Of a stretch of 64,000 nucleotides of DNA, positions 54,899-64,000 are shown one piece after another (the stretch's first letter is position 1; each line of letters opens with the position of its first letter). The translations under genes were made by a program, and so were the position numbers. The notes beneath the pieces are model-generated. The model was not told where the DNA came from and searched no databases. It worked only from the letters and a program-made list of their open reading frames with translations. Source of the stretch: Boesenbergia rotunda (lineage: Eukaryota; Streptophyta; Magnoliopsida; Zingiberales; Zingiberaceae); the NCBI GenBank assembly GCA_024364735.1, contig JAGFNQ010000831.1:30839-94838 (forward strand), in the 5' to 3' direction.

Positions 54899-55754
54899 TT
54901 ACATGATCGAATTGTAACAGAGTTGCGTCAAGACAGAAACAGAGGTATCTTCTACAACCGCAACACGCCTCTTCGTCTCCGCCGCCCCTTTCCCTTTGTT
55001 TTGTGTTGCTGCGTTCCTCTCGTAGTGCCCGTACTGATGCAGCGGCTTGGAATTCGTATCCAGAAAGTGCAGTATGGCCACCGTGAACACGGAGCACGCA
55101 AACATGGGAATCGGCCCAAAGATCCACAGCAACAGCGTGGTGGAGACGTACAGCGCCCGCAGCCCGAGCGACCAGAAGTTGCCGCCCTTTATCACCGCGT
55201 CCTGCACGTAGTACACCGGGATGTCCGACTCCAGCGTGCTCATCATGAAGCTGGCCTGCACCAAGTACCCCGCCGAGTGGATGAAGCAGGTGAAGGCCGC
55301 CAGAAAGCAGACGAGCAGGGAGACGTACTTGACGGTGGACGTCGTTTGGCTGGTGTCTCCGTAGATCACCTGGGTGATCAGCACCTTGGAGCTGCTGCTG
55401 CCGCCGATCCATGTGCCGATGAGGGAGCTGAGGGCGATGGAGAGGGACGCTAGGTTGCTGGACGCCGAAATGCTACTCGATATCACCTGCAGAGCTACCC
55501 CTGTTTCCTCCGGACGACTCTGCACTCACACAATCATGGTCATCAGCTAAAGATGAAGAATTCTACTTAGGATTTGTGTTTATTACCTGCATCAATCTTT
55601 CGACCCACGCACGCTTGTTGTGGTTCTCCAATCCAATCACAGTGGTCTCTGGTAGTCTGATGATTCTGTAGAGGAGGAAGAGATGGTAGCCGAACATTAC
55701 AGCCAAACCAGCCGGGACTAATACCAAATCTATGGTGTTTCTATCCAGCAGCAT
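54899..55754 (-). CDS. DUF599 family membrane protein, two exons
   Basis: Exon 1 (55754-55587) encodes 56 residues from MLLDRNTIDLVLVPAG to NKRAWVERLMQ. The intron is 55586-55520 (GTAATA...GTGCAG, 67 bp). Exon 2 (55519-54899) continues in frame SRPEETGVALQVISSSISAS to the stop, giving 262 residues in total. Family signatures are HNKRAWVE, ALSSLIGTWIG, SDIPVYYVQ, FWSLGLRALY and LLLWIFGPIPMF. Four hydrophobic segments are visible: residues 9-31, about 72-93, about 117-140 and about 172-210. A KGKGAAETKRR basic tail faces the cytosol or lumen. DUF599 proteins are plant membrane proteins of unknown biochemical role. No frameshift is seen, and coding GC is high. Confidence 0.9.
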
Positions 55755-57040
55755 CTCTGATCTCTCTGTTCAAAGCTTTCTTCTTCCTCACAGATGCCTG
55801 ACGAGGCAATGAAGATTTATTGGAAAACTAGAATGCTTTGCTTAGCTTGTTAATTTTGCTTTGGGATGTATTAATCTGTTCGGATTAATTTCAGGGGACG
55901 GCATGGAGTGGGAAGCTGAAACAAGTTTCTTTTAGGCTGATGCGTTTGCTTGCACTCTATCAATTGGCAAACGAGTTCATGTTATTGAGTGTTTTTTTTC
56001 CTCCTTCTGCCTAATTAATTTGGGTTTTGTGTCGATTTACTTATGGAGTTTAATGCATTAATTTGTCAGCTGAGAGTACGATGTCTTATGAAGTACACAT
56101 AGAATCTTCCATGAATCTCCCATCATGGATGACAAAATCATAGTCCTCGTTCGTTATCAATTTTCCGAGCTCTATGCAGTCTTGATGGGGTCTTTAGTTG
56201 GTTAGAGATAACAGACTTGTTAGAGTAGAACAGATCTGAGTACGTGCCCTCGGGAAAAAAACCAAAAAAAAAATCTGTCTTTTAATCATTTAACCATCAA
56301 TTATTTACTTAAGGAGAACCTACGATGATCTTTAAAATCTATGAATTCTAGGCAACAAGTAACAAGAAGCTAACAAAAACTACATGCCACGATTTAGACC
56401 ACGAGCAAAATTCAAGATGATGGATCACGCAGTAAGTCGTCTCACACACAATGAATTGGAAATTAGAAACGGAAGGATCCGTACAAGAAATGATCACTAT
56501 GGAGAAGCAGAGTAGGGAAGACTACTATTGATAATAAATCTTCCAAATCTAACTTCCCGATTAAACTAAGAAACCGTTGTTAGTTTGATTAATAAATTTA
56601 AAAGATTACTCTTAAACTGTTGGGATCTGAGAAAGACCACATCGATCCGTAAATCATATGACAAGATTAAGACGTACAAAATCAGCTGCGTTTGAGGTGT
56701 AGATCTATGCAATTGATTCTGACTGAGATCAATCGGCCAACTAACCACCAATGAGTGGGTGATATTGACTTTGTGCCGATCACTTAGAAATAACAAGGGC
56801 GGGTAGAGAAAGCTGTTGAAGCGTAGAGAGGAGTAAATAGGAGGGAGATGGATAGAATGTTATTTGATGGTTCTCCTATATAGATATTCCGACGCCCAAA
56901 TCAATATCCAACATGGGAGAATAAGGACGAAGAAGGAAAGAAGGGTTTATGGAGGTTTACCTGTGCTTGTAGGAGAAAGTAACCTTTTATATAGAGTTGC
57001 AATTATCCTCTCACGCTCTACGTGTTCTGAGATCCATGCT
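55755..57040. other. Upstream region of the DUF599 gene, no further gene seen
   Basis: This holds the promoter side of the DUF599 gene. No coding or repeat signal was recognised; the frame at 56566-56796 has no domain. The next recognisable item is the Mutator-like element at 57041. Confidence 0.45.
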
Positions 57041-58567
57041 TGTATTATCCAAGGTTTTGAAAATCGGACCGAATATCAAACCGATTAAGGCAAGGGTTCA
57101 GAGGTTCAACCAATTTAACCGAGGATCCAACCGGGATATATCGATATATAATAAAACATATATTTATATTAATATATGAAACTAACAACTTGCCCAACTA
57201 TTTTCTTCGAGATTGGATCAACTAGGTCGAGCATGTGAAATGTTTTTATCAGGAACTCAGCACGGTATTCTTGAAAAAATGATTAGTTTCAAAGAAAAAT
57301 TTAAATTTAAAACTATTGGGTTCAAGCAAACAGCAAGTTTATTCGTTTGGAAGTTTAGGTGAAAGCAAATTAGGATTTTAACATTTTATTTATTAATTTT
57401 TATTTTTCAATAAGAAAGCAAAACTGCAAAATAGAAAAAATCAAAAAAATAAAATAAAACAAGCCGGTTTGCCCGATTCACCAGTTCCCGACCAGTTCAG
57501 AGGGATTCACACCCGGTTCTTGAGCAACCGATTTTTAGAGTCAACTCAGACCGAAAATCTGACCGGTTCCCGATGTAAGTACCCCCTGGTTGATTTTGAT
57601 GTGATCAACCAATCTAAATTAGGTCCTGGTATGTTTAATCCCTCTGCTAAGTGTGCAGAAGCTTAGGTACAGAGGAAGTCGAGCGTAAGACGTAGCAGAC
57701 GAGAAGAATTGTGCGGGGAAGTGAGCCGACGGGTTTGGTACAATCCGAGGGACGCGAAAGCTGCGGAAGAGTACATCGGTGGATCGAGAAAGATGTACGC
57801 GACGCCCAAGGGACGGGAAACCGGTAGGAAGCACGCAAGAGGGGCGAAAGGCCGGAGGCGGGTTCGGGTGAGCCTAACTTCGATTAGCCGGAAATCATCC
57901 AGAAGATGAACCAAAAGACTGGTCAGTTTGACCATGTTAAACCAGGCGCTCGAAAAAAAGAAAATTTAATTATTGCTAAGAACTCGAACTCTAAACCTCA
58001 ACAACATATGTTGTCATGGTTACCAGTTGGGATAACAGTTAATGACATTAAAATGCTGTCGATGAGTCTACTTGAAGATGATAACATCGAAGTCTAAATC
58101 AGATGATAAAACCTTAAAGGATAAAACCATATCCTTGAATCAGATCCAATGGATGCAATTTAATCCCATCCAAAATCAACCATCCAGATTACATCCATGG
58201 ATCAACGGCCAAGAGAAAATTCCTCAACAATCAACAATCCAGATTTATTCTTTTAGGCTATAAATAGGCTTAGAGTTTCAACTTTTTCATTCATTCAATT
58301 AATTCATTCTTGTAAGCTCTCTAAAAGTCTAGCGTGCTATTTTTGTAAGGCTTCTCCGCCACAAGGAGATTTTTATTGAGCGTCCACTGTCTTGGAAGCA
58401 ACGTTCTCAGTTGCGACCAAGTTTCTTTTTTAAAGACGAGTGCCTCCACTTTTATAATTTTTTTATCATCTATTCACCCCCCTCTAGCCGGTCCAACCCG
58501 ATCCAACACCCAGTTCAACCGGTCCGATCGGTCGGTCGGGTCCGATTTTCAGAACGCTAGTATTATC
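57041..58567. mobile_element. Mutator-like or foldback element with terminal inverted repeats and 10-bp target duplication
   Basis: GTATTATCCA flanks the unit at 57041-57050 and 58558-58567. The ends are inverted: GGTTTTGAAAATCGGACCG on the left and CGGTCC...GATTTTCAGAACG on the right. Internally, further inverted GGTTCAACC/CCGGTT sequence extends the arms. Nine- or ten-base duplications are typical of Mutator-like elements. No transposase is present. A Copia-like LTR lies inside. Confidence 0.72.
57574..58495 (+). repeat. Copia-like LTR nested in the Mutator-like element
   Basis: The insert starts about TGTAAGTACCCCCTGG and contains TTTTGATGTGATCAACC. It ends with TATTCACCCCCCTCTAGCCGGTCCA, the usual end region of this LTR type. 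CCCGA is found on both sides, with one extra base on the right, so it is probably a solo LTR. The small frames at 57619-57935 and 57709-57909 are not convincing genes. Confidence 0.55.
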
Positions 58568-58719
58568 CACGTTTCCTAAAACAAATGGTTACCTCGCCAT
58601 CTCTTCCAGACCAAACGGTTGTGTTTCCATGTTCTTCATAAAATAACAGCTTCGTTATCTGTATCCTTAGCGTGCAATAATTTATCACCTTGGTTGCCAC
58701 CAATCAGGTGTACCAACTC

Positions 58720-59825
58720 TGATCCCGACCCATGTTTATAGGCTTGGCCCATCGCGCGGGTAAGCGGGCCGGCTCTCCTAGTGCCCCGTTAGCGGGGGTC
58801 TGGGTCGAAAGACCCCCGAGGGCCCATCAAATGGGTAGTTCAAACAGTTGATCCAGCTTGGCATTGACCAGAGAATACTTCTTGAATCATAGGAGGACTA
58901 AGCCCCAAGGTTTCACGAAGGTGTGGGCCCGAGTCAAAGGAAGCTCGACCGGTGCCCCAAAGTTCTCTTACAGTGAAGGCTCGGACGATAAGGGTGCTGA
59001 GCCTTCAGCTGATTCACTTCGGACCCAGTTGGGGTATTGCCACTTGGGCACACCTTGACTCGGGAAGCATAGTTACTCTTGGTAGCAGTGGCCTTTGGGG
59101 CTCGAGTTCATGATAAGCCGTCAGTCGGCACCAATACTCTAAGCCCCCAGTCGGCACCAATACTCTAAGCCGCCAGTCGGCACCAGTACTTTGAGCCGCC
59201 AGCCGACACTAGCATTCGAGGTTTTATCGTGACTCACCCGAACAACCACTCCCTGACACCAGACTAGCAGAAGGAGTACGGAGTCAGCGCAAACCTGATA
59301 CCATTCGGGTCTGAATCGCGAGTATCCCGCTGACGTCATGATCTCCCTGCCATACCTTGGCACCCCGTACTATGCTCCCTGGCACCCCGTACCATGCTCA
59401 CCTACGTCGGTGTCAGGCCGAACGGCGCCTGACTGCGCTCACCCATAAGTTGACAGCGCCCCTTTCCTTATTCCGGTATGCGACACAATACCTTGCTACC
59501 CTGCTACCCTGGCTATGCTTTATTCTGTCCTCGTATATGACAAACAGGTGACAGACATGGCAGAAGTTGTCGGCTCCCCCGACTATATAAGTCTCTCCAC
59601 TCCTCATCCCCCAGGTACGCGCAATAGTGTTTTCGCTACTGTTCTATTGTTTTCATTGCTCTTCCACCATCGAGGACTGACTTGACCGTCGGAGTGTCTT
59701 GCTGGGGGCTTTTCCCGACGGGTTCTAACCGTCTCTTTCTTGCAGATCGGAGCCGGCCTTAGCAGTTCGTGATCTTCGGGAGACCGTGTGCTCTTGGGAG
59801 TTCACCTCGCTTCGCGACAGGATCA
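58720..59825 (+). mobile_element. Solo LTR of family X with target duplication AACTC
   Basis: It runs TGATCCCGACCC...CGCGACAGGATCA (1106 bp) and is flanked by AACTC at 58715-58719 and 59826-59830. It matches the LTRs of element X throughout, including the TATA box (59584-59591), but has only three 26-bp units (59117-59194). Confidence 0.94.
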
Positions 59826-59948
59826 AACTCGAATCTCAGAAACTTTGAGTTGAAGTGGCCTGAACCCAGAGTCGGGGAAACTCTAGAGTCAAGGAAATTC
59901 AAGAGTCGAAGTCGTCCTTCTATTGACCTAGAGCCAGAGGTGAAACTG

Positions 59949-60150
59949 TCCCCACGGGATGGACTGATGGTTAGTACGTGGGTGTTGCCACCAAGAGGCC
60001 TGGGGGGTATATCCTGGCAAAGTCAGTATGCCCATCCTCCCCACGCGCTAGCTACAGCATCCGGGCTAGTAGCCCCATGATTTACCTCCTCCATGTTGGC
60101 CCTGGGACGGGTTGACGGGGGCGCTGGAAACGAACAATTCACTTTTTACC
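59949..60150 (+). mobile_element. tRNA-derived SINE with about 23-bp target duplication
   Basis: It begins TCCCCACGGGATGGACTGATGG and ends GGGGGCGCTGGAAACG...ACTTTTTACC. It is related to the SINE at 51088 (CCCCACGGG, GGTTAG, GATTTACCTCC, GGGGGCGCTGG), though the B-box part is replaced or decayed. ACCTAGAGCCAGAGG...ACTG at 59926-59948 recurs at 60151-60173 with two mismatches, as expected for an older insertion. Confidence 0.8.
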
Positions 60151-60173
60151 ACCTAGATCCAGAGGAGAAACTG

Positions 60174-61223
60174 AGCTAAAAGGAGACCCGGAGCAAACCA
60201 TGGCATCGAGTCGAGGAGCGGTCTTATGTTGACTTTGACCATCTCAGTAATATTATTGATTCCTCCTTAACCATGTGATATCCTTTGATTTTCTGGTCAT
60301 TAGTTGTTTAGGAATAGAGAGACAATTAATTTACCTGAGTTGATCCCTCCTTATTCCTAATTAATTTGCACCACTTGTTTAGATTTTTTTTTATAAAAAA
60401 AATAAAGTTTTTGATCATCAAGTTCTCAGAGATTTTGACAAGGTAAAAGGTAAAAGCAAAACAGTAGCTCGAAAATTTTATCATCCTCTCTTCGTTTCTC
60501 TTGTGCAAGTGTAAATATAGCTTTAATGGAGCCAAATTTCTTTAACTACGAGCCAAGCTTGCACCAGCATCGAAATGACTAGTCAAGAGTGGTTGGCTCT
60601 ATTATTGTGGTGGATAAGGAAGCATCATTTTCCATCTCTTAATGTTCAAATGATTGCAAAAAGATATCCGAGGCTACCATACAACAATTAGGTTTTTAAA
60701 CGGTTAATCAAACACTTGAAATTTTAATCTCAGCTACAATAGATCGTAGGAACTTTATTCTAGTGGAAAGATAATCTAAGAACGTTGCCCGTTTGCACTG
60801 TTAGCACTTTTTAATATATCTTAATAATTGATAGAAAATTTTTATAGAATCGGATCAATTAAGTATTAGTTACTTCAAAAATACAGTTAAGCAAACAATA
60901 TTAATACAGTTAAGCAAACAATATTCCAGTGATTGTCTACCTGGCAGGCCAAGAGCAGAAAAACTATTTAGATATTTTTATCCACGATATAAAGCGCAAC
61001 CAAACTGTATAGAATAAAAATATCTATACCTATTTCAATCAATTAGCAAGACTGAAAGTTGGTCGATCATTTCCTGCCTCACATCCTTCATCCAAACCCC
61101 TGTCTTTTAGCGTCGGTCGGGACGTAGAAAATCACTATTAAAGCGAGAGGAAGAGTTTGTGCCAATTTTAAGAGGTCCCTTCGTCCTAATTCCTCATCAA
61201 AAGCAAACCACCTTCTGAAGGAG
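60174..61223. other. Upstream region of the dynein light chain gene
   Basis: No gene is seen. A 22-bp direct repeat (ACAGTTAAGCAAACAATATT) lies at about 60882 and 60905. The 5' untranslated region of the downstream gene probably starts between 61050 and 61200. Confidence 0.45.
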
Positions 61224-61585
61224 ATGTTGGAAGGCAAGGCGATGATCCAAGACACAGACATGCCATTGGAGATGCAGCTCCAAGCCATGTCCTCCGCCTG
61301 CGAAGCTCTTGACCTCTTCGACGTCTGGGACTGCAGAAGCATCGCCGCCCACATTAAGAAGGTTGTTCTTTTCTTATAAAAACTAGAAATTGGATTCGAA
61401 ATGGAAGCTAGCTTTCTGTATACTAAAAAAAAACATTTCAGGAATTTGATCTTGTGTATGGACCTGGATGGCAGTGCGTTGTGGGATCAAATTTTGGATG
61501 TTTTTTCACACATTCGAAGGGGACTTTCATCTACTTCTGCTTGGAGTCTCTCAACTTCCTCGTCTTTAAAGGAGCTTCTGCATAG
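61224..61585 (+). CDS. Dynein light chain LC8-type protein, two exons
   Basis: Exon 1 (61224-61361) encodes 46 residues, MLEGKAMIQDTDMP to SIAAHIKK. The intron is 61362-61441 (GTTGTT...ATTTCAG, 80 bp). Exon 2 (61442-61585) adds 47 residues, EFDLVYGPGWQCVVGSN to VFKGASA, for 93 in total, the normal size. Conserved LC8 features are IAAHIKKEFD, GPGWQC(V/I)VG, the FFTHSKGTFIYF groove strand that binds partner peptides, and the final FK. LC8 proteins are dimeric hubs that bind short linear motifs. Flowering plants lack dynein heavy chains, so here it should act in other complexes. The gene lies 485 bp from the convergent CXC-domain gene. Short overlapping frames on both strands are shadows. Confidence 0.95.
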
Positions 61586-62070
61586 TTTGGATTGCACACT
61601 GGAGAATGGAACATACTGCAGTTTGTTAATATTTGGATAAATCCCTGTTTTTCTTCCAAACACAGTCTTCAGATTGTGAGGCTGCTATATTGTTGTTCTT
61701 TCAGAATTACACAGTTTCCAAACCAAACAAAGTAGATGCAGTGGCTTCCAAGTTCCAACTCAGCAACTGCTTGCTTACATGACTTGAGCTGCAGAGTGAG
61801 GTGATGATTTTTTTTTTCTTTTTAAAAAAGATATTAAGTGACTACTGATATCACTTTAATCATCAAAACATTGAGTCACTTGGAATGTGAAGTATTTGGG
61901 ATGATATACAGTTCCAATTTGATTTATTATAACTATGCTTTCTCCAACAACACTTGCAAACAAGAACAAGAGGAATGCAGGTGATCGCAAACAACATGCA
62001 CATCTGCTGTCAGAATAAATAGAAGTGTAGTTTGCTCATCGCTGTACCTATCTATGTCTGGCTTTCCTGC
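61586..62070. other. Intergenic region between two convergent genes
   Basis: This stretch carries the 3' untranslated regions of the dynein light chain gene (plus strand) and the CXC-domain gene (minus strand). It includes AT-rich stretches that could hold poly(A) signals, and no other gene. Confidence 0.6.
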
Positions 62071-63862
62071 CTACAACTCGGTGGTCTCTGCTTTGGGTTT
62101 GATCTCTCCATTCCTTGTGACTGGCCGTCCTACTTGTTGGTCATCGTTACTGAAATTAACAGGGTTTGGTTTTGATGTTTGGGGTAGCGTTGCCGCAGGT
62201 ATTGGAGCTCTAGCAAAACCAGGCGCAGGTGATCCATGGAAATCTGATGTTTCAGGTTTTCCAACCATGGATTTGAATCTCTCTTCTGTAACATGTAAGA
62301 ATTGCAAATTTCAGTAAATAAAACATAAACCAAGTAAGATATACTTGAAAGAGAATGTGATAATATGTCACCTTCGACATATTGGAAAAAATCTAGTAAA
62401 TGACTATATCCCATTTATTGTCATTGCATTTGCGTAGAGATTAATATTTACCTTTGAATCTTCCCGAATTCACAATTTGACGAAGGGAGTCCCGGAACTC
62501 TGACAACACGCACCTTTCTTGCTCTACGAAGATCTCTGTCGTTCTCTGATTGCTGTGAGATGATGGAGAAGTACAAGGGTATTGAGACGTCATGAACATT
62601 GTGTCTTGCTCGTCGCACATTAGGGCCAGTGTTCCTGGAGACATTGGTCTCTGCCCTTGCTGTGTGCCCTCACAGACAGGGTCAGTCTCGTCTGCCTTGA
62701 TTTTGTATGCAGGAATATTTTCTGAATTGTGATCTGCTGACCCAGGCTGAACACTTGGATCATCATGTCGTTGATCATCTGCATCTTGGTTTGAGGAAGC
62801 AATAAGACTTCCAACATACTCATCCTTCTTAACTGAGGAGTTTGCTTTTCCATCTGAAATTTTTGATTCACACACCAAGCAATAAAAAGAAATGTAAGCA
62901 CAAAGGAGTACAAAGACCATGAAGATAATGCTTCGCTATGACTGCATGACCAGAGCATAGAATAAAAGTTGGAATAAGCAAATCAGTCAATTGGCAAAAA
63001 ACAATTGTAACAACTGAGGCAATTTCATCATTTTATCCCTCAACTCTGATTAGCAAATTTACAACAACTAATTTTTTTTTCCAGAAAATGAGTAATCTGG
63101 AAAGTCTGGATAATGAATGCACATATATATAAGTCATACCCAACAACATAGCAGATAAAATAGTCAATATCTTGACATACAAACAATCAAACTTATTATT
63201 TTCTTTACTCAGTATTTTGGTAAAGAGAGGACGGCATTCTAGTCGAGTTTGCTGGCAATTCATCATCATAGTGGACAAATTGTACGACTCAATAGAAAAA
63301 ACCTGCACAAAAACTACAAAGTTGCAGACAGTTGTCTAATTGTGTAGTTATCAGCCTTAAATGATCTTATCAGTGTTTTAAGCAGGAAACCTGATGGTTT
63401 TTATGAGAATGAATGAAGCATATACAAGCACTTTAGAGTTTAGAAACCAATTTGATCACTGCAGAGAAAAACAAAGATTAGTAACCCATCAGCTAGAGCC
63501 TAGATATGCCCAAGCTGCTTCAACTATCGAATTGTGAAATTAGCCATACCAGGAAATGTTTTTGCTACATGCTCAGATACAACCACCAGAAGCTTGCAGA
63601 GGTCAGTAATGTGCTCAGCTTGAACTACATCCGCTAGAAGAGACCTTTATGATGAGTTGATGACCAACAGAATTTTAAGCACGGTTACATACAAGAACAA
63701 CTAAAGGCTCCAAATCCAAACTACGAAGGAACAAGACCAGTTAAGGATAATATCTTACCTGTAAGTGACTTTCGTAGTTGCTGTAGTAGTTGGAATAGTA
63801 GAATGTGTCACAGGAAGACACTTAAAAGAAGAAGCTAGAACTGAAGCCTTCGCTTGACTAGC
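62071..63862 (-). CDS. TSO1/TCX-type CXC-domain (CPP) transcription factor, C-terminal four exons, partial
   Basis: Four exons read in one phase-consistent chain on the minus strand: 63862-63759, 63644-63550, 62853-62452 and 62285-62071 (stop). All introns have GT-AG ends. The encoded tail includes RSLLADVVQAEHITDLCKLL, then SPGTLALMCDEQDTMF and EIFVEQERCVLSEFRDSLRQ, blocks characteristic of the C-terminal half of plant CPP (tesmin/TSO1-like CXC) proteins. It ends ...KPKAETTEL. The DNA-binding CXC domains lie upstream, beyond the right edge. Family members are nuclear and regulate cell-cycle and flower-development genes, with some in DREAM-type complexes. The 0.7-kb intron 62854-63549 contains no further exon that keeps the frame; the apparent frame at 63033-63308 does not. 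Confidence 0.85.
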
Positions 63863-64000
63863 CTGATATCATTAAAAAAAGAAAAAAAGATAATGAATGG
63901 AAGGTTTAATATGCACTATTAATGCACGGTGATCAGAGACCAAAAAAGTCAATAATTTATGTTGACTTTCAGTTCTTTACTAATTAAGGTCAGTAAAGGG
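63863..64000 (-). other. Intron sequence of the CXC-domain gene at the window edge
   Basis: This is the likely intron upstream of the exon at 63862. No further exon could be recognised before the edge. Confidence 0.45.

Noticed and set aside
54000..55453. Plus-strand frames of 134 and 192 residues over the methyltransferase and DUF599 genes
   Set aside because: They are GC-rich antisense shadows of well-supported minus-strand genes and show no domain.
63033..63308. Candidate extra exon of the CXC-domain gene
   Set aside because: With the phase set by the neighbouring exons it meets a stop after a few codons; the exons on each side join in frame without it.

Overview
The window is nuclear DNA from a flowering plant. 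Intron-containing genes (dynein light chain, DUF599 membrane protein, CXC-domain factor), Ty3/gypsy and Copia LTR retrotransposons, tRNA-headed SINEs and CACTA/Mutator-type DNA transposon remains all point that way. The GC-rich coding starts and the LTR families suggest a monocot. The palindromic CCAGTCGACTGG and GATCGGTC...GACCGATC arrays inside LTRs remind me of Zingiberales genomes, but that is a weak inference from memory.

Layout. Positions 1-47559 are almost entirely retrotransposon, nested and rearranged. 1-3077 is the integrase/chromodomain end and 3' LTR of a chromovirus (A), cut by a Copia-like LTR (3078-5516). That LTR abuts a gag-protease-only element of Athila/Tat type (5517-13194), which has a complete gag-protease frame from the zinc knuckle onward, a long non-coding interior and a 3' LTR. 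Next comes a reverse-oriented chromovirus (B, 13197-18485: RNase H, RT, PR, gag, primer site, 5' LTR). A Copia-like LTR filled with minisatellites (18487-20701) joins B to a decayed Tat-lineage element Y (20702-30350). Y holds gag zinc finger, protease, RT start, a cluster of three SINEs, RNase H, integrase, a 14-copy 110-bp tandem array, a spliced antisense gene and a 3' LTR.

A second Tat-type element, X (30907-40884), is complete from LTR to LTR and flanked by the target duplication GATTA. It has lost all of pol but keeps a gag stub, the repeat zone and its own copy of the same antisense gene. Two solo LTRs are nested in X, each with its own 5-bp target duplication (GGTAG and ATAGG). X itself sits in a CACTA-type remnant that ends at 42067. 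A short-LTR retroelement and a long (3.4-kb) LTR follow.

Positions 47560-51574 are AT-rich and carry duplicated modules and SINEs. Genes begin near 53.7 kb: a METTL21-type lysine methyltransferase and a DUF599 membrane protein (both minus strand), then a Mutator-like element with a nested LTR, a solo LTR of family X with target duplication AACTC, another SINE, an LC8 dynein light chain gene (plus strand), and the 3' end of a TSO1/TCX-type CXC-domain factor (minus strand) that runs off the right edge. These host genes appear unrelated in function.

The most unusual content is the antisense, three-exon, Transposase_28-like/coiled-coil gene. It is shared by elements Y and X with the same intron positions and phase, and X kept it while losing pol. 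No tool was run: boundaries, splice sites and family names come from reading the sequence.
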